This document shows, piece by piece, positions 51,621 through 60,363 of a DNA stretch of 64,000 nucleotides. The notes under the pieces were generated by a model. The model saw only the letters and a list, made by a program, of their open reading frames with translations, was not told the DNA's origin and did not search any database. A program made the position numbers and the translations under genes. Source of the DNA: CAYYMH01 sp964472785. GTDB lineage: Bacteria; Zhuqueibacterota; Zhuqueibacteria; Thermofontimicrobiales; Thermofontimicrobiaceae. The stretch lies in contig CAYYMH010000008.1 of assembly GCA_964472785.1 (NCBI GenBank), forward strand, positions 1 to 64,000. Reading direction: 5' to 3'. Position 1 is the first letter of the stretch. Each line of letters begins with the position of its first letter.

Positions 51621-52340
51621 ATGTCAAAACCAATTTATAAGCGGATTCTTCTGAAGCTCAGCGGTGAAGCCCTGATGGGACAACAGGGGTTGGGCATTGA
51701 TCCCGAAGTTGTCAAAGAGATCGCACTCTCTTTAAAAGAAGTCAAAGAAATGGGTGTTGAAATTGGGGTTGTCATCGGTGGCGGAAATATCTTTCGCGGA
51801 TTGTCAGCAAGCGCGAGAGGAATGGATCGGGTGTCGGCGGATTATATGGGGATGTTAGCTACAGTGATCAATGCGATGGCGCTGGAAGATTATCTCGAGC
51901 GGAATGACGTCAGTACCCGTGTACTGACTGCAATCAAAATGGAACAATTAGCCGAACCGTTTGTACGTCGGCGGGCGATCAATCATCTTGACAGAGGACG
52001 CGTTGTTATTTTTGCTGGAGGCACCGGCAATCCATATTTTACCACCGATACGGCAGCCGCGTTGAGAGCTATCGAAATTGACGCAGACGCGATTCTGAAA
52101 GGGACAAAAGTAGATGGTGTTTACGATTCGGATCCGAAAGTGAACCCGGAAGCGAAAATGTTTAGCCAAGTGAGTTATCTCGATGTGGTAAAAAAACGCT
52201 TAAAAGTGATGGACTCAACCGCTGTGACCTTGTGTATGGAAAATAGTTTACCCATCATTGTATTTAATTTGAGAAAGAAAGAAAATCTAAAAAAAATCAT
52301 GTTAGGTAAATCTATCGGAACAAAAGTAAGCGAGGCTTAG
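51621..52340 (+). CDS. pyrH: UMP kinase
   Basis: A 239-residue hexameric-type bacterial UMP kinase, with ILLKLSGEALMG, VVIGGGNIFRG, MAL..YLERNDVSTRV, FAGGTGNPYFTTDTAAALRA and ADAILKGTKVDGVYDSDP. It phosphorylates UMP to UDP. It follows tsf by 20 bases and ends two bases before frr, so the group is a tight operon. Confidence 0.97.
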   Translation: MSKPIYKRILLKLSGEALMGQQGLGIDPEVVKEIALSLKEVKEMGVEIGVVIGGGNIFRGLSASARGMDRVSADYMGMLATVINAMALEDYLERNDVSTRVLTAIKMEQLAEPFVRRRAINHLDRGRVVIFAGGTGNPYFTTDTAAALRAIEIDADAILKGTKVDGVYDSDPKVNPEAKMFSQVSYLDVVKKRLKVMDSTAVTLCMENSLPIIVFNLRKKENLKKIMLGKSIGTKVSEA

Positions 52341-52342
52341 TT

Positions 52343-52900
52343 ATGATGAACGAAATTTATAATAGCGCAAAATCAAAAATGGAAAAAGCCATCGAAAGCT
52401 TAAAAAGCGATCTGAACACAATCAGAACCGGCAAAGCGTCAGCTTCCATTCTGGACGGTATCAAGGTAAATTATTATGGATCAATTGTGCCTCTCAAGCA
52501 AGCAGCGAATATTTCTGTTCCCGAAGTTCGTTTAATCACTGTTCAGCCATGGGATAAAACCATGATCAGCGAAATTGAAAAAGCCATTATGAAGTCTGAT
52601 TTAGGATTAACGCCAATCAATGACGGTCATATTATCCGGTTGCCAATACCAACTCTGACTGAAGATCGCCGAAAAGATCTGGTTAAACAAACGAAGCGCA
52701 TCGGTGAAGAAATAAAAGTCTCCATCCGCAACACACGCAGGGACGCGAATGATAAACTTAAAAAAGCAGAAAAAGACAGCGATATATCGGAAGACGAATC
52801 TCACCGGGGACAGGATAATATCCAGGAATTAACGGATGATTACATCAAAAAGATCGACCAAATCCTGGAGGCAAAAGAAAAAGAAATTATGGAAATTTAA
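52343..52900 (+). CDS. frr: Ribosome recycling factor
   Basis: A 185-residue RRF. It has the three-helix bundle text MEKAIESLKSDLNTIRTGKAS, the LxQxANISVPEVRLITVQPWD region, and the C-terminal RRDANDKLKKAEKD and DDYIKKIDQILEAKEKEIMEI helices. It frees ribosomes after termination together with EF-G. It starts two bases after pyrH (ATG ATG) and is the last gene before the hairpin at 53071. Confidence 0.97.
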   Translation: MMNEIYNSAKSKMEKAIESLKSDLNTIRTGKASASILDGIKVNYYGSIVPLKQAANISVPEVRLITVQPWDKTMISEIEKAIMKSDLGLTPINDGHIIRLPIPTLTEDRRKDLVKQTKRIGEEIKVSIRNTRRDANDKLKKAEKDSDISEDESHRGQDNIQELTDDYIKKIDQILEAKEKEIMEI

Positions 52901-53070
52901 TTTTTTTAACCCGCAATATGCCTTATAGTTTTAAATTAAGCGTCCTGCAAAACCGGATGAATTATTCAATAGATTTAAGAAATGAATGTCAATAATTCAG
53001 GTTAAATTTACCAATAGAGCAGCAATTCCAAAGAACGATTGCGGATAAAGTTTTCACTAGCAATTTATTT

Positions 53071-53102
53071 AAAAAAGATGGGTTCAATACCCATCTTTTT
53101 TT
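53071..53102 (+). terminator. Rho-independent terminator
   Basis: AGATGGGT (53076-53083), loop TCAAT, ACCCATCT (53089-53096), flanked by A residues and followed by six more T to 53102. A strong stem with a U-tract ends the rplM-frr operon; the A-rich left flank could also let it work on the other strand. Confidence 0.85.
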
Positions 53103-53157
53103 ATGGCATTTAAAGTATCATATTAGAAATTCAGATTTTAAAAAGGGACTATTTCAC

Positions 53158-53715
53158 ATGGCAAATGATTTTCTCCAGCTTGTAAAATCGCGAAGAAGCA
53201 TTCGCAAATATCAGGAACGGGAAGTTGAACGCGATAAACTATTAAAATGTATCGAAGCAGCGAGGTTAGCACCTTCAGCAGAAAATGTTCAGCCATGGCG
53301 CTTTATTGTCATCGACGATCGGGATAAAATTGCAGCGTTTTCAAAAAAAGCGTTTAACGGTATCTACTTTCCAATGCGCTTTGCGGCTAAAGCACCAATC
53401 ATTATTGTAATGTTAGCCAAATTAGATATTTTAGCCAATCGGATTGGCAAGCAAATTCAGGATATTCATTATTATTTTATAGATTGTGGAATCGCAGGAG
53501 AGCATCTGGTGCTACAGGCACATGAGTTAGGACTTGGGACATGCTGGATCGGGTGGTTCAATGCGCGTCAGGTGAGAAATTTTTTGAACATCCCAAAATC
53601 ATACAAAATCGTATCTTTAATCAGTATGGGTTACCCGGAAATTGAAAAAGACGATGTTGCCAAGCGTCTCTCTATCGATGAAATTTTGTGGTTCAATAAA
53701 TTCGGCAATGAATAA
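53158..53715 (+). CDS. Nitroreductase-family flavoprotein
   Basis: A 185-residue FMN-dependent nitroreductase, with VKSRRSIRKYQEREVERDKLLKCIEAARLAPSAENVQPWRF, the standard FMN and start-of-fold region, and the C-terminal LGLGTCWIGWF segment. It reduces nitro groups or quinones with NAD(P)H. Physiological substrate unknown. It follows the terminator by 56 bases and is probably its own transcript with sfsA. Confidence 0.9.
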   Translation: MANDFLQLVKSRRSIRKYQEREVERDKLLKCIEAARLAPSAENVQPWRFIVIDDRDKIAAFSKKAFNGIYFPMRFAAKAPIIIVMLAKLDILANRIGKQIQDIHYYFIDCGIAGEHLVLQAHELGLGTCWIGWFNARQVRNFLNIPKSYKIVSLISMGYPEIEKDDVAKRLSIDEILWFNKFGNE

Positions 53716-53752
53716 AAAACCTCAAATTTACCAGTAGTTAAAAATCATAACG

Positions 53753-54448
53753 ATGAAAATAGACAAACCATTAACATCCGGTACCCTGCTTAAAAGATAT
53801 AAACGGTTTTTGGCGGATATCCGGCTCGAAAATGGTGAAATCATTACCACCCACTGCCCGAATTCAGGCAGCATGCTTTCCTGCAATGTCCCCGGAAGCC
53901 CGGTTCTGCTTTCCTATCATGACAATCCGAAAAGAAAATACCAATATACCTGGGAAATGGTTAAGGTGGATTCAATTTGGGTTGGCATAAACACGATGGT
54001 TCCGAACAAACTCGTAGCCCAATCTATCCAGGCGGGGCTGATTCCGGAATTAACAGGATATGACCAAATACACACTGAGATCAAAGTAAGCGACCACAGC
54101 CGGTTGGATTTGATGCTTGAGAACAAAATGGGGAAATGTTTTGTTGAAGTTAAAAATGTTACGCTGGTTCAAGATGGAGTTGCCCTTTTCCCCGACGCAG
54201 TGACCAGTCGCGGAACAAAACATTTAAATGAATTAATCGAATTGAAACGAAAAGAACATCGCGCAGTCAGCTTTTTCCTGATTCAGCGGAGCGACGGGAA
54301 TTCCTTTTCTCCGGCTAATATAATCGATCCCGCTTACGGTTCTGCGCTCAGACAAGCTTATCGCGCCGGCGTGGAAATTTTAGCCTACAGAGCAAAAGTC
54401 ACTCCCAAAGAAATTACCATTGACCGTAGATTGGATGTCAAATTATAA
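53753..54448 (+). CDS. sfsA: SfsA family protein
   Basis: A 231-residue SfsA with LKRYKRFLADIRLENGEIITTHCPNSGSM, the characteristic start, and CFVEVKNVTLVQDGVALFPDAVTSRG with the nuclease-like core EVKNVT and TSRG. SfsA is linked to sugar-fermentation genes in E. coli and has a DNA-binding/endonuclease-like fold. It begins 37 bases after the nitroreductase. Confidence 0.94.
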   Translation: MKIDKPLTSGTLLKRYKRFLADIRLENGEIITTHCPNSGSMLSCNVPGSPVLLSYHDNPKRKYQYTWEMVKVDSIWVGINTMVPNKLVAQSIQAGLIPELTGYDQIHTEIKVSDHSRLDLMLENKMGKCFVEVKNVTLVQDGVALFPDAVTSRGTKHLNELIELKRKEHRAVSFFLIQRSDGNSFSPANIIDPAYGSALRQAYRAGVEILAYRAKVTPKEITIDRRLDVKL

Positions 54449-54492
54449 AAAAACGGACTGAGCTGAATAAAATTATCTTAAAGCTCAATCCG
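54447..54492 (-). terminator. Terminator of the AgmX/TonB-like gene (minus strand)
   Basis: CGGACTGAGCT (54454-54464) and AGCTCAATCCG (54482-54492) pair with one mismatch. On the minus strand the stem is followed by a run of T (A residues at 54447-54453 on the plus strand). It sits 40 bases beyond the stop of the gene at 54532. Confidence 0.75.
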
Positions 54493-54531
54493 CATTAGGG
54501 GAGAGATGATCGTAAATAGGGACGCTAACAT

Positions 54532-55722
54532 CTAATAACCAAAAACATAGCTTTGACGGTATCCGACAACGCCAACCTCTTCATCACAGCGGCCAAAATC
54601 CCTCCAGCGTCTAATTTTGCTCACGATGCACCTGATCATTTGTGTGTTTTCAATTGTGGAATTCACAATTTGAACACCGTCCACATGTCCTTTTGGATTG
54701 ACTAATATTCTGACTTCAAGTTTCCCTTTTAAATCAGGTTCTTTTTTAATTGCTTGTTTATAACAATCCTGAATCGCTCTTTTATGTGATAATAGAATTT
54801 TGGTAACATACTCCGTCGTCCGGATAGCTTTCCGTTTTATTTGATCCGGTAGTAACGATTCTTCCTGGACGTCGAGCGCGACGTTTTTTTTTGCTTCTTC
54901 CAGTTTCCGTGCCTGCAAAGGCGTTAAGGAAGCCAGCTCTTCTTCCAGTGAAGCCGTTGTTTTTGAACCCTTTAAATTTCCTGAATATACAGTACCACCG
55001 CCTGAAACATAGGCATTATTGTGACCGAAATTTTGAAAGCCAGCTAATTTAATATCCTTGGATGAATTTTTGAGCATCTCTTTAGCATATTCGTCATGAG
55101 TAAAAATATCGCTGATTTCCTGTTCGAATTCTGATTCTGATCCATTACCCACATATCCAAGAACGCCTCTTTGATTCACTTCACGAGTACGCGCACTTAC
55201 GAAAAGATCATCGTGTTCGACTCGGCTGACCTGTCGATCTTCCAAATTCTGAACACCGTAGTCTGATAGTGCAGGAACATTGACAACCGATGATTGATCG
55301 GACGTTATTCCTTCAGAAATATCCACTTCACTCACACCACCGCCGCCTGTTGATTCTCCATAAGCTAAAACGTCTTCCGGCATGTCCAAACTGGCATCAC
55401 TTTTTTCTCCCTCAAACGGGGATACGACTTTTTCAACATCCTTTTCTAATAATAAATTCGCGTACCTTTTCTGTATCTTTTCGATATTAACCTGATCGGT
55501 CCTTTCTTTAATTATTCTCATTAAAAAAATTATGACGGCAATTTCCAAAATACAGGTGATTAAAAGTATAATCGAAAAACGTAAATCCCACTGCTGCCGC
55601 CAGCTTCTTTTAAACTGTTTGGGGAATTTTAAGTTGTCTGGTGTTGGGTGGCGATAAGGCGATTCATCCGCAACAAAATCGGGTTCTTTTAATTTAATTT
55701 TATCTTTGATTTTTGTAATCAT
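54532..55722 (-). CDS. AgmX/PglI C-terminal (TonB-like) domain protein
   Basis: A membrane-anchored protein of about 396 residues. One helix (about 47-68, FSIILLITCILEIAVIIFL) is followed by a long, low-complexity periplasmic stretch. The last 95 residues have VLLSHKRAIQDCYKQAIKKEPDLKGKLEVRILVNPKGHV-like text and three further cysteines. That C-terminal form is the AgmX/PglI domain of myxobacterial motility proteins, related to TonB energy transducers. ATG 55722 is chosen; a 16-codon longer TTG frame is less likely. Partner proteins are not adjacent. Confidence 0.75.
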   Translation of the reverse strand: MITKIKDKIKLKEPDFVADESPYRHPTPDNLKFPKQFKRSWRQQWDLRFSIILLITCILEIAVIIFLMRIIKERTDQVNIEKIQKRYANLLLEKDVEKVVSPFEGEKSDASLDMPEDVLAYGESTGGGGVSEVDISEGITSDQSSVVNVPALSDYGVQNLEDRQVSRVEHDDLFVSARTREVNQRGVLGYVGNGSESEFEQEISDIFTHDEYAKEMLKNSSKDIKLAGFQNFGHNNAYVSGGGTVYSGNLKGSKTTASLEEELASLTPLQARKLEEAKKNVALDVQEESLLPDQIKRKAIRTTEYVTKILLSHKRAIQDCYKQAIKKEPDLKGKLEVRILVNPKGHVDGVQIVNSTIENTQMIRCIVSKIRRWRDFGRCDEEVGVVGYRQSYVFGY

Positions 55723-56128
55723 GATATTAAATTTGGGAATAGGTGAATATTGACTGAAAATACCAACCAAAACAGCAGTAGCGAAACGTACAGGATGGCG
55801 CTATGGTGTTAATTTTCTAGATGATATTGCCTATTAATGAATAAATTATCAACAAAAAATATGCCAGTTAATGATTATTTTTTATAGTTTTGATATAACA
55901 TTTTATTTTTAAACAGTTATTTGCTATCTAACCCTCTGTTTAATTACAATATTGAAATCAATTTTGTATTACATGGGTACATTGCTACCTTTTTTGTCTC
56001 AAAATGTAACAAAAATCTGAGAGTTAATTTATAAAAAACCATTTCAAATTAATGAACTATTATGAAAAACGTGCATATAAATAAAACATTCAAATCTATA
56101 CTTTTACTTTATTTGAGGAGACAAATTG
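55723..56128. other. Divergent intergenic region
   Basis: About 400 AT-rich bases between the minus-strand AgmX-like gene and the plus-strand peptidase. Both promoters should be here. I see no repeats or RNA gene, and no promoter match good enough to name. Confidence 0.35.
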
Positions 56129-57916
56129 ATGAACCATTTTATTCGACTGTTTCTGATACTATTTTTATTTATTTCGACCGCTTCAAACTATGCCCAGGAA
56201 TCAGCAGATATCACGATCCCTGAACTCCGGCAGCATATTTCTTTTCTTGCGTCAGATTCTCTAAAAGGAAGAAAACCGGGAACCAACGAAGATAAAATTG
56301 CAGCTAATTATATTCGCGAGCAGCTCATCCAAAATAAATTATCCTTGTTAGGTGATGACGGATTTCAAAAATTTTCCGTTTTGTCATCAATAGAAGCGGG
56401 GGAAAACAACACACTTCAAAGCGGGAATTTTCAGGCTGAATTAGGTAAAGACTTTACACCATTATCATTTTCAGAAAATGGAAAACTATCAGCAACGTTA
56501 GCTTTTGTCGGTTATGGGTTTGATTTTGAAAAAGACTCTCTGGCATGGAATGATTACGATGGAGTTGACGTTCAAAATAAATGGTGCCTGATGTTGAGAG
56601 GTGACCCGGAAATTGACAATCCAAACAGCCCCTATTCTCCTTACAGCTCTTTGAGAAAAAAAGTTTTGGTAGCAAAAGATCATGGCGCTACAGGCGTTAT
56701 TTTTGTTTCAGGAGAAAAGTTTGACAAGGAAGATCAACTTATCGAGCTGATTTATGACAAAAGTATGTCAAACGCCGGTATTCCGGTCATTCATATCAAG
56801 CGCGCGCTTGCTGATCTCATTTTGAAAGATCAGAATAAAACCATCGCAAATCTGGAAAAAGTTTTAAATGAGACCAAAAAGCCGCACAGTTTTGAAACAG
56901 GGCAAACTGTAGCAGCTGAAGTTGAAATTATAAAAAATGAAGACCTCACCCAAAATATTGTAGCTCTGCTTCCCGGCTCGGATGATGTGCTAAAAAACGA
57001 ATATATCGTCATCGGCGCCCACTACGACCATCTTGGCATGGGCGGACCCGGCTCCGGTTCGCGGCGCCCGGACACGCTGGCAATTCACAACGGCGCAGAT
57101 GATAACGCCTCCGGGGTAGCGGCAATTCTCGAAATCGTTGAAAAACTCGCCGCCCAAAAAAATGATCTCAAACGAAGTGTTATTTTTGTTGCCTTTGGCG
57201 CAGAAGAAATGGGCACGCTGGGTTCATCTTTTTTTGTTAACAACCCGCTGGTGGATTTGAAACGGATCAAATTCATGTTCAACCTTGATATGATCGGCAG
57301 ATTAGATACGTTAAATTCCAACTTGAGCATTGGCGGTGTCGGAACGGCGCGTGAATTAGAGGATTTGGTTAAAAATATCGCTGATCAGCATAAGTTAAAA
57401 ATATCGGTTTCCAAAGAAGGATACGGTCCTTCGGATCACGCCAATTTTTACGCCAACGATATTCCGGTGTTAGCTTTCTTTACCGGCGCACATGAAGATT
57501 ATCACACACCGGCAGATGATGTCGAATTTATCAATTTCGACGGTGAGAAAATGATTTCAGACATTGTTTTCGATTTGGCCAAACGCGTCGCTAATCAGCC
57601 GAAGGCTTTTGTTTATCAGCAAGCCGGTCCCAAAGAACGTCCCGGAGGACGCAGACGTTTTAAAGTCACGCTCGGCATCATGCCGGATCACGTTGCGACT
57701 GATATCAAAGGAATGAAAGTACAGTTAGTAATAAAGGATCGACCTGCCTATTTAGGCGGGATGCAGAAAGGCGATATCATCGTGGCGATGGAGGGAAAGC
57801 CGGTTAACGATATTTATGACTATATGAACCGTCTCAATGAGTTCAAACCGGGACAGCGCATCAGTATCGAAGTCATGCGTAACGGTAAAAAGGAGATTTT
57901 AATCGTGGAGTTGTGA
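56129..57916 (+). CDS. M28-family metallopeptidase with PA and PDZ domains
   Basis: About 595 residues with a signal peptide (1-23, ending NYAQE). A PA-like insertion (about 110-250) lies inside the M28 aminopeptidase fold. Zinc ligands and catalytic residues are visible in IGAHYDHLG, NGADDNASG, FGAEEMGTLGS, NLDMIGR and HTPADDVEF. A C-terminal PDZ domain (about 510-595, GIMPDH...GMQKGDIIVAM) follows. It should act outside the cytosol, removing N-terminal amino acids from peptides. ATG 56129 is preferred with GAGGAG eight bases upstream. Confidence 0.92.
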   Translation: MNHFIRLFLILFLFISTASNYAQESADITIPELRQHISFLASDSLKGRKPGTNEDKIAANYIREQLIQNKLSLLGDDGFQKFSVLSSIEAGENNTLQSGNFQAELGKDFTPLSFSENGKLSATLAFVGYGFDFEKDSLAWNDYDGVDVQNKWCLMLRGDPEIDNPNSPYSPYSSLRKKVLVAKDHGATGVIFVSGEKFDKEDQLIELIYDKSMSNAGIPVIHIKRALADLILKDQNKTIANLEKVLNETKKPHSFETGQTVAAEVEIIKNEDLTQNIVALLPGSDDVLKNEYIVIGAHYDHLGMGGPGSGSRRPDTLAIHNGADDNASGVAAILEIVEKLAAQKNDLKRSVIFVAFGAEEMGTLGSSFFVNNPLVDLKRIKFMFNLDMIGRLDTLNSNLSIGGVGTARELEDLVKNIADQHKLKISVSKEGYGPSDHANFYANDIPVLAFFTGAHEDYHTPADDVEFINFDGEKMISDIVFDLAKRVANQPKAFVYQQAGPKERPGGRRRFKVTLGIMPDHVATDIKGMKVQLVIKDRPAYLGGMQKGDIIVAMEGKPVNDIYDYMNRLNEFKPGQRISIEVMRNGKKEILIVEL

Positions 57917-57938
57917 GGTTCTTTTTTAAACAAAAATT

Positions 57939-58024
57939 AGCCACCGAGACGCAGAGGACACAGAAATTTTTAAAGATGAAAACAGATTGTTTTTTCTCTG
58001 TGCCCTCTGATTCTCCATGGTTTA
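57939..58024. repeat. Imperfect intergenic palindrome (CGCAGAG family)
   Basis: AGCCACCGAGACGCAGAGGA and the right arm CCCTCTGATTCTCCATGGTTT are imperfect inverted repeats separated by AT-rich sequence. Same word set as 2639-2717 and 24946-25026. It sits between convergent genes (M28 peptidase and cobO) and may act as a two-way terminator. Confidence 0.65.
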
Positions 58025-58027
58025 TAT

Positions 58028-58543
58028 TTAATTCTCAATTCCCTTCCTCGCTTTCACACCATGCACATAATAATGTTTAATCTCTTTCATTTCGGTCACC
58101 AGATCTACTGCTTCAATAAGCCGGGAATCCACATTGCGTCCGGTAATGATCAGTTCGACATGGTCGGGCTTGGCTTTGATGATATCCAGCAAATCTTCTG
58201 CTGTAAACAAACCAAAATAAACGGCAATATTTGCCTCATCCAAAATAACCATATCGTATTCGCCGTTCAGAATAATTTGTCTTGCTTCCTTCAATCCATT
58301 TTGAGCGAGTTCAATATCCTTTTTATCCGCTTCTTTTTTTATAAAACAGCGGCGACCGTATTGCTTTACTGTAATTAAATCCTCAAAGCGCTTTAATGCT
58401 TTCAATTCGCTGTAGTCCATTCCTTTGACGAATTGCGCGATGAACACCTTCAAACCGGCGCCCGCTGCTCTCAAAGCTGATCCCAGCGCTGCGGTTGTCT
58501 TCCCTTTTCCGTTACCGGTGTAAACTTGCACATATCCTTTCAT
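58028..58543 (-). CDS. cobO: Cob(I)yrinic acid a,c-diamide adenosyltransferase
   Basis: A 171-residue protein of the CobO/BtuR (CobA) type. It has the P-loop YTGNGKGKTTAALG near the N-terminus, VFIAQFVKGM, the DMVILDEANIAVYFG segment and IITGRNVDSRLIEAVDLVTEM. It adenosylates corrinoids in the cytosol. ATG 58543 (MKGYVQVY) is chosen with GAGG about six bases upstream; a 24-residue longer frame is unsupported. It follows the B12-type ABC genes by 23 bases. Confidence 0.92.
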   Translation of the reverse strand: MKGYVQVYTGNGKGKTTAALGSALRAAGAGLKVFIAQFVKGMDYSELKALKRFEDLITVKQYGRRCFIKKEADKKDIELAQNGLKEARQIILNGEYDMVILDEANIAVYFGLFTAEDLLDIIKAKPDHVELIITGRNVDSRLIEAVDLVTEMKEIKHYYVHGVKARKGIEN

Positions 58544-58566
58544 TGTTAACCTCGATTGTGATTTAT

Positions 58567-59574
58567 CTATAATGATAATATTCCCTTGTTTGACGATCTC
58601 CGCAAAAGCAGCCACAGAAAAAACGGTCCGCCCAACAGCGCCGTAATAACCCCTACCGGTATCTCCGCCGGTGCAATTAAAATACGGGAAATCGTGTCAC
58701 AAAAAACCAAAAAGGCGCCGCCGAACACAAAGCTGGCAACAGACAAGTACCGGTGATCCGCACCGATAAGTAACCGACAAATATGCGGCGCCATCATGCC
58801 AACAAATCCGATGGGACCGACGATTGAAACTAAGCCGCCAATCATCAGCGACGTCACCAAAAACAGCAGTACCTTAACGCGATTAATCGCCACCCCACGG
58901 CTCATGGCAATGTCATCACTGATTATAATCAAATTCAGTTCGTGAGTCAAATAGAAAATAACCAAACTCCCCAACACCACGAGCGGCAGCAATGTCAGCA
59001 CCGGTTTGTAACCAAAGATTTCGAAGCCACCCATCAACCAGCGGATAATACGAAACGAATTGGCGAAATCGCTGAGATACTGAATAAATAAAATCAAGCT
59101 CGAAAAAAAGAAATTGATGGCGACGCCGGCAATCAACAGCGTTGCTGTGGAAAATCCTTGTTTGATTCGTGTTAATCCGTAAACCAGTGCCACTGAAATC
59201 ATCGCACCACCAAATGCGAAGAACGACTGACCGGAAATCCCGACAAGTGAAAAAATGATACCGATTTTGGTGTACAGAGCAGCTCCGAATGCCGCACCGC
59301 TGGACACGCCCAGCGTGAAAGGCGTCGCCAACGGATTTCGGAACATTGCCTGAAAAGCCATGCCACTGAGCGATAAAGCAGCACCGGCTAAAAAAGCGGT
59401 TAAAATGCGAGGCAGCCGGATTTTCAAAAATATCGCCAATATAGTTTGATCGGTCGCTGAGGAAAGCAACTCACGCGGGTGAATAAACTCCATGCCGATA
59501 AACGGGGCAATCGATAACACCAATCCGGCAAAAAAAATAAGCAAAAGCAAAACGATCGGCCTGTTAATTTTCAT
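58567..59574 (-). CDS. btuC: FecCD/BtuC-type ABC transporter permease
   Basis: A 335-residue permease with about ten membrane helices and the family text RLPRILTAFLAGAALSLSGMAFQAMFRNPLATPFTLGVSSGAAFGA and the later GPIGFVGMMAPHICRLLIGADHR. It forms the inner-membrane channel for iron-chelate or vitamin B12 uptake. Its ATG overlaps the ATPase stop (ATGA), with GGAGG just upstream. Adjacency to cobO favours corrinoids over siderophores. Confidence 0.88.
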   Translation of the reverse strand: MKINRPIVLLLLIFFAGLVLSIAPFIGMEFIHPRELLSSATDQTILAIFLKIRLPRILTAFLAGAALSLSGMAFQAMFRNPLATPFTLGVSSGAAFGAALYTKIGIIFSLVGISGQSFFAFGGAMISVALVYGLTRIKQGFSTATLLIAGVAINFFFSSLILFIQYLSDFANSFRIIRWLMGGFEIFGYKPVLTLLPLVVLGSLVIFYLTHELNLIIISDDIAMSRGVAINRVKVLLFLVTSLMIGGLVSIVGPIGFVGMMAPHICRLLIGADHRYLSVASFVFGGAFLVFCDTISRILIAPAEIPVGVITALLGGPFFLWLLLRRSSNKGILSL

Positions 59575-60362
59575 GATTTGCCTCCACCCGGAACGATGAT
59601 GGGCTGACCGGTTTGCGGATGTGCGGTAAAAATAAAGTGTGTTTCATAGACACGGTTCAAAATGTGTTCTTGCATCACCTCTGCCGGTTTTCCCAAAAAA
59701 TTGACTTGTCCATCCTTCAAGATCATAATTTTTTTTCCGTTTAAGACTGCATTGTTAATGTCATGAGTCACGGCGAATATCGTCTTCCCCAACTCCTGGT
59801 TAATATTGCTCAAAATTTGATAAACATCCTGCTCATGTTTCGGATCGAGAAACGTCGTCGGTTCATCCAGCAGTAACAGCTCTGCTTCCTGAACCAATGC
59901 TGCCGCGATAAAAACTGCCTGTCTCTCGCCGCCGCTTAGCGTGTTCAATTCACGGTGTCTTAAATGAGTAACTTTGGTCAGATCAAGGGCTTGTTGCAGC
60001 GCCTTTTTGTCTTCAATTGTAAAAGACGTAAACGGGCTCAAATAAGGATATCGTCCCATCAGCATAAATTCTTCGACAGTAAAAGGAATAGATGAACCCG
60101 GATTTTGTGGCACATAGCTGATGATTTTTGCCAGATTCCTCTGACTGATTTTCTCAATTGGTTTGTCCTTTATAAAAATCGAATTATTCGGAGACGGGTA
60201 AATGCGCATCAAACATTTGAGCAAGCTCGTTTTGCCGGCGCCATTGGGCCCGATAATCATCACGTAATCTTTTTTGAAAATCTCAAACGAAACGGACGTT
60301 AATATTCTCTTATCCGCTAATGTCAGTGAAAGGTCGTTTATGTGAATGATCGGATTGTCCAT
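59571..60362 (-). CDS. btuD: Cobalamin/iron-chelate ABC transporter ATPase
   Basis: A 263-residue ABC ATPase with Walker A GPNGAGKTSLL, Q-loop YVPQNPG, signature LSGGERQAVFIAAALVQEAELLLLDEPTTFLDP including Walker B, and the H-loop in VTHD. It energises the FecCD-type permease. The ATG at 60362 is one base past the stop of the binding-protein gene, so translation is coupled. A TTG start 15 bases upstream is the alternative. Confidence 0.9.
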   Translation of the reverse strand: MDNPIIHINDLSLTLADKRILTSVSFEIFKKDYVMIIGPNGAGKTSLLKCLMRIYPSPNNSIFIKDKPIEKISQRNLAKIISYVPQNPGSSIPFTVEEFMLMGRYPYLSPFTSFTIEDKKALQQALDLTKVTHLRHRELNTLSGGERQAVFIAAALVQEAELLLLDEPTTFLDPKHEQDVYQILSNINQELGKTIFAVTHDINNAVLNGKKIMILKDGQVNFLGKPAEVMQEHILNRVYETHFIFTAHPQTGQPIIVPGGGKS

Positions 60363-60363
60363 G

